Below, one piece after another: positions 35,148 to 44,006 of a stretch of 64,000 nt of DNA. Every line of letters starts with the position of its first letter. Within the stretch, counting starts at the first letter, position 1. The notes under the pieces were generated by a model. It made no database searches and had not been told where the DNA came from. It was given only the letters and a program-made list of their open reading frames with translations. Source of the stretch: Prosthecochloris sp. (GTDB taxonomy: Bacteria > Bacteroidota > Chlorobiia > Chlorobiales > Chlorobiaceae); contig JADMLA020000019.1 of assembly GCA_015482705.2 (NCBI GenBank), forward strand, positions 1-64,000, written 5' to 3'. Position numbers and translations under genes: made by a program.

Positions 35148-35431
35148 CTCTCTTCTCCTCCTGTTTCTCGTCACTCTGAGCAGAGCGACTGATTGATTGC
35201 GTCTCAGATACATAGTCAAACAACAGGAATTGGAAAAAGGTTTGATTATAATGTGTGCTGAATGCATTGCAATGGAACGTAACGCCTCCGATACCTGCAA
35301 CGACACCTATGGTAATCGGTAACAATGAAGCAAACATGGCGACAAGAGCAGGAGCAAACTATCAAACTGTCCAGCTTCATTTACAATGGTTATTTCCTTT
35401 CAAAAACGATGCCGAACGATTACCGATAGTT
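35148..35431. other. 284-base intergenic gap, possible decayed gene
   Basis: No convincing gene. On the minus strand near 35255-35340 a short hydrophobic translation (ASLLPITIGVVAGIGGVT) is vaguely like a membrane helix, but it is interrupted by stops upstream and runs into the SOUL promoter region. It may be a decayed coding fragment. Confidence 0.25.
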
Positions 35432-35956
35432 CTACATCCCCCAAAGGTTACCGGTATTGACCGCTTTGTTCTGAAGTTTCAGGTAATAAAAAAGCTGTGC
35501 CTTGTGTACTTTCAGGTGATCGACCATTTGAAGCAGGCGATGGCCGAGTATCACCTCGGTTCGATCCCAGGGAGCTGTTGTTTGTTTCGTGTCAAGATCC
35601 TCTTCACTACATTCCGATACCAGGGAAAGCGCAAGCAGCTCGTCTTCCTCCAACAGCTTCTTCGCTTCAGATACGCTCCCGATCGCCTGCATTGTTTCAG
35701 CGGGAGCCAGCATCTCCTCGGTGGTCAGACTTTCCACATCGATTCCCTCAGGCAAGCCCCAGTCGCCGGTAACAAACCCGCGCATACTTCCACCACACGC
35801 AATAGTGATGTGTTTAAGGAGTTGACCGGTGGACATCCAGTTGCTTCCCGTAGCTGGCTTCCACTGCAGCATTTCATCATCGGTCAGTTCAAACAGCCCT
35901 TTCGTGACTGCGTAGGTTGATTTGATCTCTTCTGTCAACAGTTCATTCCAGTTCAT
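35432..35956 (-). CDS. DinB-like metal-binding family protein
   Basis: A 174-residue helical protein resembling the DinB/YfiT fold: WKPATGSNWMSTGQLLKHI early, with H in the LLKHI helix, and HLKVHKAQLFYYLKL at the C-terminus supplying the typical HxxxH pair. Function of these proteins is generally unknown (thiol transferase-like or stress related). The start at 35956 has a good Shine-Dalgarno (AAGGAG) and overlaps the upstream DUF2461 gene by 14 bases, so the two are likely coupled. Confidence 0.72.
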   Translation of the reverse strand: MNWNELLTEEIKSTYAVTKGLFELTDDEMLQWKPATGSNWMSTGQLLKHITIACGGSMRGFVTGDWGLPEGIDVESLTTEEMLAPAETMQAIGSVSEAKKLLEEDELLALSLVSECSEEDLDTKQTTAPWDRTEVILGHRLLQMVDHLKVHKAQLFYYLKLQNKAVNTGNLWGM

Positions 35957-36635
35957 GATTGCTCCTTCCGACAAGCACCTTGTCGATTGCATTATTGAGA
36001 AACCTGTTTAAACCATACAGAACAGAGAACATCTCCGCCACATCATCGACAAGAGAAGCAGAAAACCAGAAATCATCTGTAACCCTGTGTGTCACGGCGT
36101 AATGTTTGTTTTTGAGCAGATCGATATCGGGAAAATCTTTCGGAAAACCTTTGGGTGCTGTTTTCAGTTTTTCACCGAACATCCCCCCGTAATATTTTCC
36201 AAACCCCTCGCTTTCCAAGATGGCTTTATATTCGTCGATGTTTTCGAAAATCTCGTACCTGATCGCTTTGAGATAGCGAGATTCAGGCATATATGCACCT
36301 CCCCCGACAAACGACGCCCCAGGCTCTATATGCAGATAATATCCCGCATACGGACTTTTTCTGCCCCCCCTTGCGATAAAAGCACCGAAGTTGGTCTTGT
36401 AGGGTGATTTGTCTTTCGAAAACCGCACATCACGAAATATCCTGAACAGACACTCTTTAGGACTGACCACATCGACTTCGGGATCGATCTCCCTGACAAC
36501 CGGAATCAGAACCGCAACAAGCTGCTCAACGTCAGCCCTGGCAGAGTCATAGAACGGCTTGTTCGCCTGAAACCATTCCCGATTGTTGTTTTTCCGCAAC
36601 GCGTCAAGAAAGTTTATGGAATTTTGAACATCCAT
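35943..36635 (-). CDS. DUF2461 (TIGR02453) family protein
   Basis: A 230-residue cytoplasmic protein with the family pattern FLDALRKNNNREWFQANKP at the N-terminus, RIFRDVRFSKDKSPYKTNFG near residue 65 and YYLHIEPGASFVGGGAYMP near 100. Function of the family is unknown. It overlaps the DinB-like gene by 14 bases and is 20 bases downstream of a DUF202 gene, indicating a small accessory operon. Confidence 0.88.
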   Translation of the reverse strand: MDVQNSINFLDALRKNNNREWFQANKPFYDSARADVEQLVAVLIPVVREIDPEVDVVSPKECLFRIFRDVRFSKDKSPYKTNFGAFIARGGRKSPYAGYYLHIEPGASFVGGGAYMPESRYLKAIRYEIFENIDEYKAILESEGFGKYYGGMFGEKLKTAPKGFPKDFPDIDLLKNKHYAVTHRVTDDFWFSASLVDDVAEMFSVLYGLNRFLNNAIDKVLVGRSNHELE

Positions 36636-36655
36636 GTCGCTCTATCAAAAGTATT

Positions 36656-36961
36656 TTATTCCGACTGCAGTAGTTTGGTTTGCCTTCGCACTGCGTCGAT
36701 CGACTTGCCGATGCTGCGGTATCGTATCACACCGACAATACCTGTAACGGCGCCTAACGGTATACACGCTACTCCAACGGCCCAAAACCACATCTCGTTG
36801 GCAAAATGCATAATGGAAATTCCAGCGATAACCAAGGCAACTCCCGATCGCAGATAAGCAAGCAGTGTTCTTTCGTTGGCCAGCAACGTGCGATCGATGG
36901 CAAGCTCATCACGAAGAATCAGTTCATCATCATCAAACCTGGAATACAGTGACTTCCTCAT
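36656..36961 (-). CDS. DUF202/YidH-like small membrane protein
   Basis: A 101-residue protein with the DUF202 motif LANERTLLAYLRSGVALV (about residues 28-45) followed by two hydrophobic helices. DUF202 proteins are inner-membrane proteins of unknown function. It is the first gene of the DUF202 - DUF2461 - DinB-like group and lies 42 bases from the start region of the downstream-encoded nitroreductase unit. Confidence 0.85.
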   Translation of the reverse strand: MRKSLYSRFDDDELILRDELAIDRTLLANERTLLAYLRSGVALVIAGISIMHFANEMWFWAVGVACIPLGAVTGIVGVIRYRSIGKSIDAVRRQTKLLQSE

Positions 36962-37003
36962 TCTTTCATTTGCTTTCCAGGCACCTGTTCGAAGCCAGGT
37001 GCC

Positions 37004-38143
37004 CTATTCTTTTCCGTTCTCATTCAATGTCGTAAATCCATCAAGGGGCATCCTCAAACTCACTGGAGAGGGATAATCCTTTAGATAGCCGACTCGCAGG
37101 AGAAACTGGGGCGGTTTGTCCAAACGCAACATTTCTGCAGCCTTTTCCGACAAGAGAGGCTCTTCAAGGACCTGGGACATAGGGTGTATACCGACAGAGC
37201 GGTCTTTTGCACTGAGAAACATCCGCTCAAAACAGCGGCCTGTTTCTATAAGGGCGGAAATCCGGTCATTTTCCGACGTAACGACGATCCAACCACCACT
37301 TTGCGCAATCTGCCGCTTGACACGCTCAACCGTAGCCGTCCGAAAGTCTTTACCCAGCACGTCCCTCGAACCGTAGAAATTTCTTACATACCACCCGGCA
37401 AGCCCGGTAATATCCAAGGCTTCCGGGGTAAGACCGTTGCGATACTTGCAAGCTTCTGCATCCGACCATCGTATCCATCGTGATAGTTCTTCCTGTACGT
37501 TTTCTCGTTCGATCTGCAGCTTGGTTGCCGACACGGAGGCCTCATCGAGCCATGTACTCTGGGTTGAGTGCCGAGGGTAATAATGAATACTTTCTTCTCC
37601 ACCGGCGAGAAAAGAAAAATCCAGGGGATCGATATCTTCGTCTTTGAAAACGGTTCGTACGGTTCTGCGTTCGAGGAGACGCTGAAGAGGATATTCCATC
37701 CTTTGAGCGTTCTGGAGTTCGATTGACAACAGCTCGGGATCGAAAGGATTTCTCGCAAGCAAGCGAATGTTCACCTGAAAACCGTGCGCCTTCGCAGCAA
37801 TCACCACATTCTCGAGAAACGCTCCTATAGAAAGCAGCATTTCACGATTTTGGGGATCGACCTCCGTGAGCCAGCGATCCTCGGCTGATCCGATAACCCA
37901 GTTATCGGGACTTTTGATGGAAACCGTCCAAGGCTGGACGTTATGGCTGCTTGGAGCAAAAGAAGCATACCGGAGAATCTCCGTACGCTCCCTGCCTATC
38001 AGGGATACCAGTTCATCATAACCCGAATCGTTCATCACTTCTTCCCTGGTTATTCCGTCACATGCCGACAAACCAGGAAAAAGCCCGCAGGCGACAATAC
38101 ACTGTACCGAGCGTATAAGGAACTTCCTGCGTGAAAGAGACAT
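37004..38143 (-). CDS. Tat-exported Acg-type nitroreductase-like flavoprotein
   Basis: A 379-residue protein with a twin-arginine signal (SRRKFLIRSVQC, hydrophobic core, then LSACDG, which could also serve as a lipobox). The body shows nitroreductase-fold pieces: YASFAPSSHNVQPWTVSI near residue 65, RRTVRTVF, and a long C-terminal half with VERVKRQIAQSGGWIVVTS and QVLEEPLLSEKA. The long two-domain form resembles the Acg family, whose members may sequester FMN rather than reduce nitro compounds. Substrate unknown. Confidence 0.75.
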   Translation of the reverse strand: MSLSRRKFLIRSVQCIVACGLFPGLSACDGITREEVMNDSGYDELVSLIGRERTEILRYASFAPSSHNVQPWTVSIKSPDNWVIGSAEDRWLTEVDPQNREMLLSIGAFLENVVIAAKAHGFQVNIRLLARNPFDPELLSIELQNAQRMEYPLQRLLERRTVRTVFKDEDIDPLDFSFLAGGEESIHYYPRHSTQSTWLDEASVSATKLQIERENVQEELSRWIRWSDAEACKYRNGLTPEALDITGLAGWYVRNFYGSRDVLGKDFRTATVERVKRQIAQSGGWIVVTSENDRISALIETGRCFERMFLSAKDRSVGIHPMSQVLEEPLLSEKAAEMLRLDKPPQFLLRVGYLKDYPSPVSLRMPLDGFTTLNENGKE

Positions 38144-38335
38144 AGGGAAAGTACATTAAAGGTTCTGGTCACCGACCGTTCCGGTGACAGGATCTTTATC
38201 AACCTCCATTAAGTATACAGATTTCAAGAAATAATGAAATGTAAAATCTTCCTATCCCGATAATTGGATAATGGGCATACACAACTTTTTAAGTTTATAT
38301 TGACCAATTGTTTGCTTGACCGTACACATGGACCT

Positions 38336-39094
38336 ATGAAAAAGAGAGAGTTCAACACATCTTTGGATATCATAGACGAGAATATCACTCCATTTATTCC
38401 TCGTATCCTCAAGGATTTATGGACGCTGGGCGGAAACCCGGACGCCGTCATTAAGCTCATGAAGCAACACGTTGCACTGAAGGAGGACAGTCAAATTATT
38501 GATTTGGGATGCGGAAAAGGAGCAACTGTCATCGAATTAGCCAAAACTTTTCCAGGCAACTACACTGGCATCGATATCATTCCCGAGTTTATTAAAGAAG
38601 GAAATGACAGAATCAGGGAAAATCAGCTCTCCGAAACCGTCGTATTGAGACAAGAAAACATGTGCGAGACAGTCGCCGCCCCTGGAAAGTACGATGTTGT
38701 CATTTATGGTCATGACTCCGATGCTTTTGGCTCAGTCACAAAAACATTGCGGGTTCTTTCAAAAAAGATACACGAGAATGGATCGATCATCTACGAGACG
38801 GCATTTCACGATGGAAGATACAAAGGGAAGGAGTATTCTTCCGAAGAAGCGCTCTATTCGGCAATAAAGGATTCAGGGCTACGAATCATTGCCCGATTGA
38901 AGTCGAATAGAGAATATATTCGACGACACAATGAAGCAAACAATAGATCGATCGAGAAAAGGATAGAACAGTTGAAAGAGCAGCATCCCGATAAAAACAG
39001 ACTGTTTGACAGTTTCTATTTAAACCAGATTCGGGAATCCAATATTCTCGATGAATATGTAGAATGCATCGCTTTTGTTCTACAACAAAGGTAG
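38336..39094 (+). CDS. Class I SAM-dependent methyltransferase
   Basis: A 252-residue cytoplasmic methyltransferase. Motif I is IIDLGCGKGATVIELAK near residue 57, with GIDIIPEFIKEGNDRI as motif post-I and DVVIYGHDSDAFGS as the acidic motif region. The start at 38336 removes 24 non-conserved codons; no strong Shine-Dalgarno is visible. Composition is more AT rich than neighbours, which together with its isolated position suggests possible acquisition. Substrate unknown. Confidence 0.82.
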   Translation: MKKREFNTSLDIIDENITPFIPRILKDLWTLGGNPDAVIKLMKQHVALKEDSQIIDLGCGKGATVIELAKTFPGNYTGIDIIPEFIKEGNDRIRENQLSETVVLRQENMCETVAAPGKYDVVIYGHDSDAFGSVTKTLRVLSKKIHENGSIIYETAFHDGRYKGKEYSSEEALYSAIKDSGLRIIARLKSNREYIRRHNEANNRSIEKRIEQLKEQHPDKNRLFDSFYLNQIRESNILDEYVECIAFVLQQR

Positions 39095-39234
39095 CACTGT
39101 CAGTCTCGATCTTACCGGTAACGTCTTCCCGCTTGCCGGGATATCGGCGCGGCAATTGAAACCACAGAACGAAAGAGGTATCCTGTAGTTACCTCCAAAC
39201 TATCGGGCAGAAAGCTTGGCCCTCATTGAACGTT

Positions 39235-40101
39235 TCAGTGTGTCGTTTGCCAGCTTGTCAGGTTTCCATTTTTGAAATAGAGGTAGCTATACCCGTATAC
39301 CCATTGCTCACGTACTCCCCAGGATCCTACACTTTCATTGACTTTTTCCGGTTCTCCCCAAGAGAGCACCGCCTCTTTTTCCGTCATCCCCATGATAACT
39401 TCCTGTCTTTCGATGGCCTGGCGCACCTTTTGTGACGAGCCTGGAGGAATCGGGTTCGAAGTGTAAAAATACCTGTCGTAAAATTTAATCAAGCCCTCTT
39501 CACCTGACGATTTTCTCACTCTTATAGAGAAAGACCCTGCACCCCTGCCGTGCCCATATTTCCCTAAAAAAACATCAATGACGGCCAAAGGCTCGGTATT
39601 GTATGTCGGGTATGATAGGTTCTCATCTGAAGTAATCAACTCCTGAGGCCTAACGACTCTTGTATTGTTCACCCATATTTTTTGACCGATGAAAGATCGC
39701 GCCCGATTCACTTCATCGGTCAAGTAAATATTATGAGGCAGTGAATTGGAAACAAGATGCACATAGACTACCTCTCCGTTTTCCAGTACAGCCTTGCGAA
39801 ATTTAGATTTAGACTTTTCACTAATATAGTGAGACTGACTGGGATCAAACGTAATTGTGGTCTCTATCTTCCCTTTTCGCCCGACATACTCATCATATGA
39901 AAGCTTACCGCCCTTATAGGTTGTTGGCCGTTTGGACCATCCTTGGTAGCCATATTTTTCTCCTCCAGGGAAAGTTTTTGCGAACACGAATTCTTCTCCT
40001 TCCGCTCTGCTGTAATCGGCAGTTTGAGAAGATTTCGCCAAGCAGAAATCAGCGATTCCTGCAAGCATAACGATCAAAAGCAAAACTGTTTTGCCAATCA
40101 T
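39235..40101 (-). CDS. Exported protein with SmpA/OmlA-like C-terminal repeat
   Basis: A 288-residue protein with a signal peptide (residues 1-22, ending CLAKS). The large middle part is not recognised. The last 50 residues (IMGMTEKEAVLSWGEPEKV, then EQWVYGYSYLYFKNG) resemble the SmpA/OmlA/BamE-like fold often found at the end of envelope proteins. Isolated gene in the accessory region. Role unknown, probably periplasmic. Confidence 0.6.
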   Translation of the reverse strand: MIGKTVLLLIVMLAGIADFCLAKSSQTADYSRAEGEEFVFAKTFPGGEKYGYQGWSKRPTTYKGGKLSYDEYVGRKGKIETTITFDPSQSHYISEKSKSKFRKAVLENGEVVYVHLVSNSLPHNIYLTDEVNRARSFIGQKIWVNNTRVVRPQELITSDENLSYPTYNTEPLAVIDVFLGKYGHGRGAGSFSIRVRKSSGEEGLIKFYDRYFYTSNPIPPGSSQKVRQAIERQEVIMGMTEKEAVLSWGEPEKVNESVGSWGVREQWVYGYSYLYFKNGNLTSWQTTH

Positions 40102-40411
40102 GGTGATAATTTGAAATAATTTATGAAGCGAATAGCAGACAAACCCTAATATACACCATAATTACAGGCCCATCAATCGAACGAATGCATCCTTCGATAG
40201 GTGCTCAAAGGATGCGGTCAATTACTCTTGTGCCACACGCAAGAATATGCGCTATATTGCCTTAGCGGCATCGGACGATCTTCCACCGCAATAACACACT
40301 CTGTTCGGCTGAAAAACGGAATGACGCTTCGATGTTGATGCACCTGCCAGAATTGAAACCATTTCAGGTTTTGCGACTCGCTCGATAAATCAAACAACAA
40401 GGAGGCTGCAC
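40102..40411. other. 310-base gap without a recognised gene
   Basis: Divergent spacer between the exported protein and an unknown gene. A 60-codon minus-strand frame (40218-40400) has no Shine-Dalgarno or family features. I see no repeat or RNA gene here; it should hold two promoters. Confidence 0.5.
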
Positions 40412-40846
40412 ATGATACCGAAGGTTCTGTTACACAGCTTTTGCACGACCGTGCACATCGATGAAAAAAAGAAGGATTACCAGGACTGGATGATCATCAC
40501 CTGGGACAAGCCGCTGTTCACCATTGCACGTTCCAGCATCAACCGGATTCAGGATTATGGAAAGTTCGACCGATGGGACCTGATTCAGGCAATCATCCTG
40601 GGGTACCGCAGGAACAACAAATGGCATCGATCAGATGCCGCGAGCCTGAAGACTTTCGGCGGATGCACGGGCGTCGCATGCAAGATCGGTGCGCTGATGG
40701 ACATGCGTCTCGACGTTTCGCTCGAAGTGTGCCTGTACCTGGATCTGAGGGAATTGCCGAGCCTCAACAGTACCTGTCCGGTCAATGTAGAAGACTGGAA
40801 GGAAATCACCCACGACGAGGCAGGACGACTGGGATTGTATCAATGA
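40412..40846 (+). CDS. Hypothetical protein of unknown function
   Basis: A 144-residue soluble protein with an excellent Shine-Dalgarno (AGGAGG) seven bases before the ATG, so translation is likely. It begins MIPKVLLHSFCTTVHIDEK and contains six cysteines, including CTGVACKIG and LEVCLYLDLRELPSLNSTC. No membrane segment, signal or recognised domain. The following region contains a broken Fic fragment and a mobile-type repeat, so the locus may be accessory. Confidence 0.55.
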   Translation: MIPKVLLHSFCTTVHIDEKKKDYQDWMIITWDKPLFTIARSSINRIQDYGKFDRWDLIQAIILGYRRNNKWHRSDAASLKTFGGCTGVACKIGALMDMRLDVSLEVCLYLDLRELPSLNSTCPVNVEDWKEITHDEAGRLGLYQ

Positions 40847-41049
40847 GCTTAAAAAACCATACCTACGAAGACCTGCTTGGCAACAATGTAACCCCCGCAT
40901 TCAATGCGTGTAACTCTCTAAGGAATAACAATACGTATCATTAAACATGCAATTGTAATGTAGATGACACAACCAGGATGGGGAAAAAGCAAGCCAGCAT
41001 AACATATCATGCATCCCAAACGGACGAGTATGAACCCGGTTCCGATGGA

Positions 41050-41184
41050 ACGGTGCAGAACAATCTGCTGGAACTACTTTTTTTACCTCTTTACAGAGAA
41101 GGAAACGGTCGAACTGCGAGATTGGTTGCAACCATGATGGCTATTCAGGCAGAGAGCATTTCCTTCATACCTATGCCTGTATGA
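41050..41184 (+). pseudogene. Degenerate Fic-domain fragment
   Basis: The translation LPLYREGNGRTARLVATMM followed by AIQAES (about 41084-41154) matches the Fic active-site motif HPFxEGNGRxxR and the following helix. The catalytic His is replaced by Leu and an extra residue sits in the loop. The frame stops 10 codons later, far short of a Fic domain, and nothing upstream resembles the rest. I read it as the remnant of a Fic AMP-transferase gene. Confidence 0.5.
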
Positions 41185-41223
41185 AGTTTTGGATGGTAAT
41201 AGAACCTTTCGCCCTAACGCAAA

Positions 41224-41400
41224 GAGGCTTTCTCAAAAGCACTGCTTCACGACTATCGGTCACCATGCAGACGTTTCCGATAGAGAGTCATGCCGCACTC
41301 GATGCGGCATCCATAACGACTTTCTTTGGAAGATGGATCCCCGGGTCAAGCCCGAGGATGACTGCATAAAGATTAATTACAGGACTAATGAGACAGCTTC
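41224..41400. repeat. Dispersed palindromic repeat, copy C (MITE-like)
   Basis: A 177-base segment bounded by GAGGCTTTCTCA (41224) and TGAGACAGCTTC (41389-41400), imperfect terminal inverted repeats. Inside are a perfect hairpin ATGCCGCA/TGCGGCAT and GGATGACTGCATAAAGA (41356-41372), which is repeated exactly, inverted, in copy D at 51591-51607. No coding capacity. Interpreted as a non-autonomous mobile element. Confidence 0.6.
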
Positions 41401-41461
41401 CTGCAAAACAACGCCAGCCCTTTTGCCCGTTGCCTTCTCAGTTTTGACTTTCCCCTCGTCC

Positions 41462-42067
41462 TCACTCGTCAACCTCTTCCCATCCCGTAACCATGGCTTT
41501 GATGTTGGAGGTGAGAGTATGGCCGGTGGTGGTCATGTATACATGCATGATGACGAAGCCGATCAGCATGTAAGCGAGCAGGGTATGAATAACCGCAATG
41601 GGCTCGATCCAATCGGGGTTCATCCCGAGGGCGACAAGCTCGTTGAAGTAGAAGTAGGCGAACCCGAACAGAATCTGTAACGGCAGCCCGACAAGGGTCA
41701 GCATCAGGTAGGTTATTCGCTGTAGCGGATTCAATCGGGATATTTCATTTTTCTTGAACGGGTGTGGCTCGTTTTTGAAAATACCGATCATGTAGTAGTG
41801 GATCTGCATGAAGATTTTGTCGAGAATGTTCCCTTCGGTAAGGTACTGGCGGAAGTCTCCCGTGGTGATGTACCAGAAAAATGCCAGCACGATAAACGTT
41901 ACAAGCCCCCATGCCAAAGCGTTATGCACATGAAACGCGGTTTCATAGCCCAAGAGTTGAAAAAGGCCGTGAACCTCGAGCCCGGTTACGAGCAATAAAA
42001 AAATGATCAACGCCTGCATCCAGTGCCAGAACCGCTGAAACCTTGCGTACAGATAGACTTTTCTCAT
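41462..42067 (-). CDS. Cytochrome b (b561-type membrane anchor) of an octaheme complex
   Basis: A 201-residue four-helix membrane protein. Histidines in or near helices (H15, H46 or H48, H161, H175) can provide b-heme ligation, and the N-terminal RFQRFWHWMQALIIFLLLVTG is typical of cytochrome b561/hydrogenase-type and thiosulfate-reductase-type b subunits. It overlaps the upstream octaheme cytochrome gene by four bases, so the two likely form a quinone-linked complex with the cytochrome in the periplasm. Confidence 0.85.
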   Translation of the reverse strand: MRKVYLYARFQRFWHWMQALIIFLLLVTGLEVHGLFQLLGYETAFHVHNALAWGLVTFIVLAFFWYITTGDFRQYLTEGNILDKIFMQIHYYMIGIFKNEPHPFKKNEISRLNPLQRITYLMLTLVGLPLQILFGFAYFYFNELVALGMNPDWIEPIAVIHTLLAYMLIGFVIMHVYMTTTGHTLTSNIKAMVTGWEEVDE

Positions 42068-43674
42068 ACTTCACCATCCTGCACTCTGCGTTTATTGGAA
42101 ACAAACCTCATGAAACCGTGAATGGATATACCAACCAGAGACGAAACGATCACCAGTAACCCGAGAATTTCGACATAACCGTTGGCATCCCTGCCGGGCA
42201 GATAAAATCCTGCAAGCTTTTCAAGCCGTCCCCCCCGGGAATGACATTCCACACAGCTGAGGGCATCTTCTTTGGGAGACACCATGTGTGAAATCGGCCA
42301 ATACATTTCGGTTTCCACAAAACCATAGGTACCACTATACTCGAGCCCGGCATATTCCATTCCTTCGGCAATCGATTTGTCCCAGTCGAAATCAGACCAG
42401 TAGGCTCCGCTTCCTTTCGGACCGAATAACTTTGGTTTCACGAACCGCTTGAGTTGAGGATCGTATGGCTGCTTTCCCCTATGCACTTTAAATGGCCAGA
42501 TTCGTGAAAGAGTATCGCGTGGTTCACCATCGGGATGATTGATGGCAACAACTCCGGAATCGTTTATTTCGGTAAGAAATGTCACATAATTCATCTCTCC
42601 GTTGAACCATCGGTACTCCGGTTCGATGTCCTTCGCCCATGTGAACAGGCCTTTCTTACCGAGATAGACAACATGCCCTGTAGAATCTTTTTTGACCAGA
42701 GGGCGCCCCGCTTCATCAAGCTTTCCCGCTTTCGACCAGTCCCACCAGACCTTGGTTGGCCGTTCTTTTGCAATGGCGGGAATATGGCAGGTTTGACAGG
42801 CAACCTTATCGACGTGATCATTGAGTTTCTTGTAATTTTGATGAGGATCGACGCCGTGACAGGATGCACAGGTTGTCGGATAATCGTCAGGCAGCGGGTA
42901 ATCGAAACCATGAACATCCCTCGCCGTCGGTTCATAACGGCTCCCCGGAACCTGATGCCCTTCCGTTTTGTGACAGTCGGTACAGGTCATATTGAGCTCA
43001 TTCTTGCCGGAAGCCATATGAACGTCCAATGTTTCCGTAGGATCGAGCAAAGAATTGTCGAGGTCACCGTGTTTTACCGCATCACCGCCCCCCCCCTCAA
43101 AATGGCAAATACCGCAGTTGTGACGATCCGGGTTGGCAACGTGCTGCGCGACATAGGAGAGATCGACTTTTTTAAACGGGGTCTTACCCCCAAAAACCTT
43201 GTCCTCGTAGGGAGGATGCCCCGCTCCTGAAGGAAATTTCTTGTACGTGCCGGTACCGTCATGGCAAACCAGGCAGTCTACATTTTTTTCGCTGGTGAAA
43301 TCGAATGTCCGGTCTTTCCAGCCATAACCGATATGACAAGAAGTGCACCGGGGTTCGTTACTGTCAACGGATATGCAAAAGTTGTTGACAACATGCTGCT
43401 TTCCGAGCATTTTTCCATCTTTCATGAGCACTTCCCATGTCCAGTGCTTGGTTCGATGGACCTGTTTGGATGCTTCCGTATGACATTTCAAACAGGCTTC
43501 CGTGACTTCAGGCCCGCTTTTGAACTCTTTTTTGAGTTCATCGAACTTTGTGTGATCCGCTGTCGAAAGCAACAGGGAATCGACGGGAGGGTGAAACGTC
43601 TCTGCAGAAAGGTGTGAAAAAGCAAAGAGGTACATTACAACCGAGCTTATGCCGGCTTTCAACAAATTATTCAT
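42064..43674 (-). CDS. Membrane-anchored octaheme tetrathionate reductase-like cytochrome c
   Basis: A 536-residue protein with a signal peptide (residues 1-24, ending SHLSAE), eight CxxCH motifs (CLKCH, CTSCH, CLVCH, CGICH, CTDCH, CASCH, CQTCH, CVECH) and a C-terminal membrane helix (LGLLVIVSSLVGISIHGFM). Heme number and spacing fit the OTR family, whose characterised members reduce tetrathionate, nitrite and hydroxylamine in vitro. The four-base overlap with the cytochrome b gene suggests a quinone-coupled complex. The start at 43674 gives a proper signal peptide. Physiological substrate unknown. Confidence 0.88.
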   Translation of the reverse strand: MNNLLKAGISSVVMYLFAFSHLSAETFHPPVDSLLLSTADHTKFDELKKEFKSGPEVTEACLKCHTEASKQVHRTKHWTWEVLMKDGKMLGKQHVVNNFCISVDSNEPRCTSCHIGYGWKDRTFDFTSEKNVDCLVCHDGTGTYKKFPSGAGHPPYEDKVFGGKTPFKKVDLSYVAQHVANPDRHNCGICHFEGGGGDAVKHGDLDNSLLDPTETLDVHMASGKNELNMTCTDCHKTEGHQVPGSRYEPTARDVHGFDYPLPDDYPTTCASCHGVDPHQNYKKLNDHVDKVACQTCHIPAIAKERPTKVWWDWSKAGKLDEAGRPLVKKDSTGHVVYLGKKGLFTWAKDIEPEYRWFNGEMNYVTFLTEINDSGVVAINHPDGEPRDTLSRIWPFKVHRGKQPYDPQLKRFVKPKLFGPKGSGAYWSDFDWDKSIAEGMEYAGLEYSGTYGFVETEMYWPISHMVSPKEDALSCVECHSRGGRLEKLAGFYLPGRDANGYVEILGLLVIVSSLVGISIHGFMRFVSNKRRVQDGEV

Positions 43675-43782
43675 TGTGGTCGGTGTTTGTTTACGTACTG
43701 ACAGACCAAACTGTCCCCACAACGTTAATGTATGTATATCCTCATAAAAAACAATTACTTAACAATTGTTGAACGCAATAAA

Positions 43783-43822
43783 AAAACGCATAAGGGGGCT
43801 TTTCCCCTTATGCGTTTCATAG
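43783..43822. terminator. Terminator between the SQR and octaheme units
   Basis: AAACGCATAAGGGG pairs with CCCCTTATGCGTTT around a short loop, with A-rich and T-rich flanks (AAAAAA on the left). It is positioned to end the minus-strand transcript of the SQR-like gene and its small downstream gene before the octaheme promoter. Confidence 0.82.
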
Positions 43823-43850
43823 AAATGATGGTTTGTATTTCTATACTCGA

Positions 43851-43967
43851 TCAGGCTCTTTTACTGTGATCAACCGCTTTGAGAATCTTGATGTTCAGCA
43901 CAATAAACCGCCAGAACTGGTATATTTTGTTCTTCATCTTGAATCGATCAAACTTTGTCGGTCTCAT
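43851..43967 (-). CDS. 38-residue basic amphipathic small protein downstream of SQR
   Basis: A 39-codon frame with Shine-Dalgarno GAGG seven bases before its ATG. It follows the SQR-like gene by 39 bases and ends before the terminator. The peptide (MRPTKFDRFKMKNKIYQFWR start, then FIVLNIKILKAVDHSKRA) is basic with one short hydrophobic stretch, which could be a membrane-associated helix. An 18-codon frame (43948-44004) lies between and could couple translation. Unrecognised; existence rests on position, ribosome site and the terminator. Confidence 0.5.
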   Translation of the reverse strand: MRPTKFDRFKMKNKIYQFWRFIVLNIKILKAVDHSKRA

Positions 43968-44006
43968 GGTTCGCCTCAGGTTTAACGTGTTGTAAAATGC
44001 TCATGG

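Noticed and set aside
35255..35920. 221-codon open frame on the plus strand
   Set aside because: Mostly antisense to the DinB-like gene, which has a good ribosome site and a family match.
42535..43230. 231-codon open frame on the plus strand
   Set aside because: Antisense to the octaheme cytochrome gene, where eight CxxCH motifs prove the other strand.
43948..44004. 18-codon frame directly after the SQR-like gene as an independent gene
   Set aside because: Too short to support alone; mentioned only as a possible coupling frame for the 38-codon gene.
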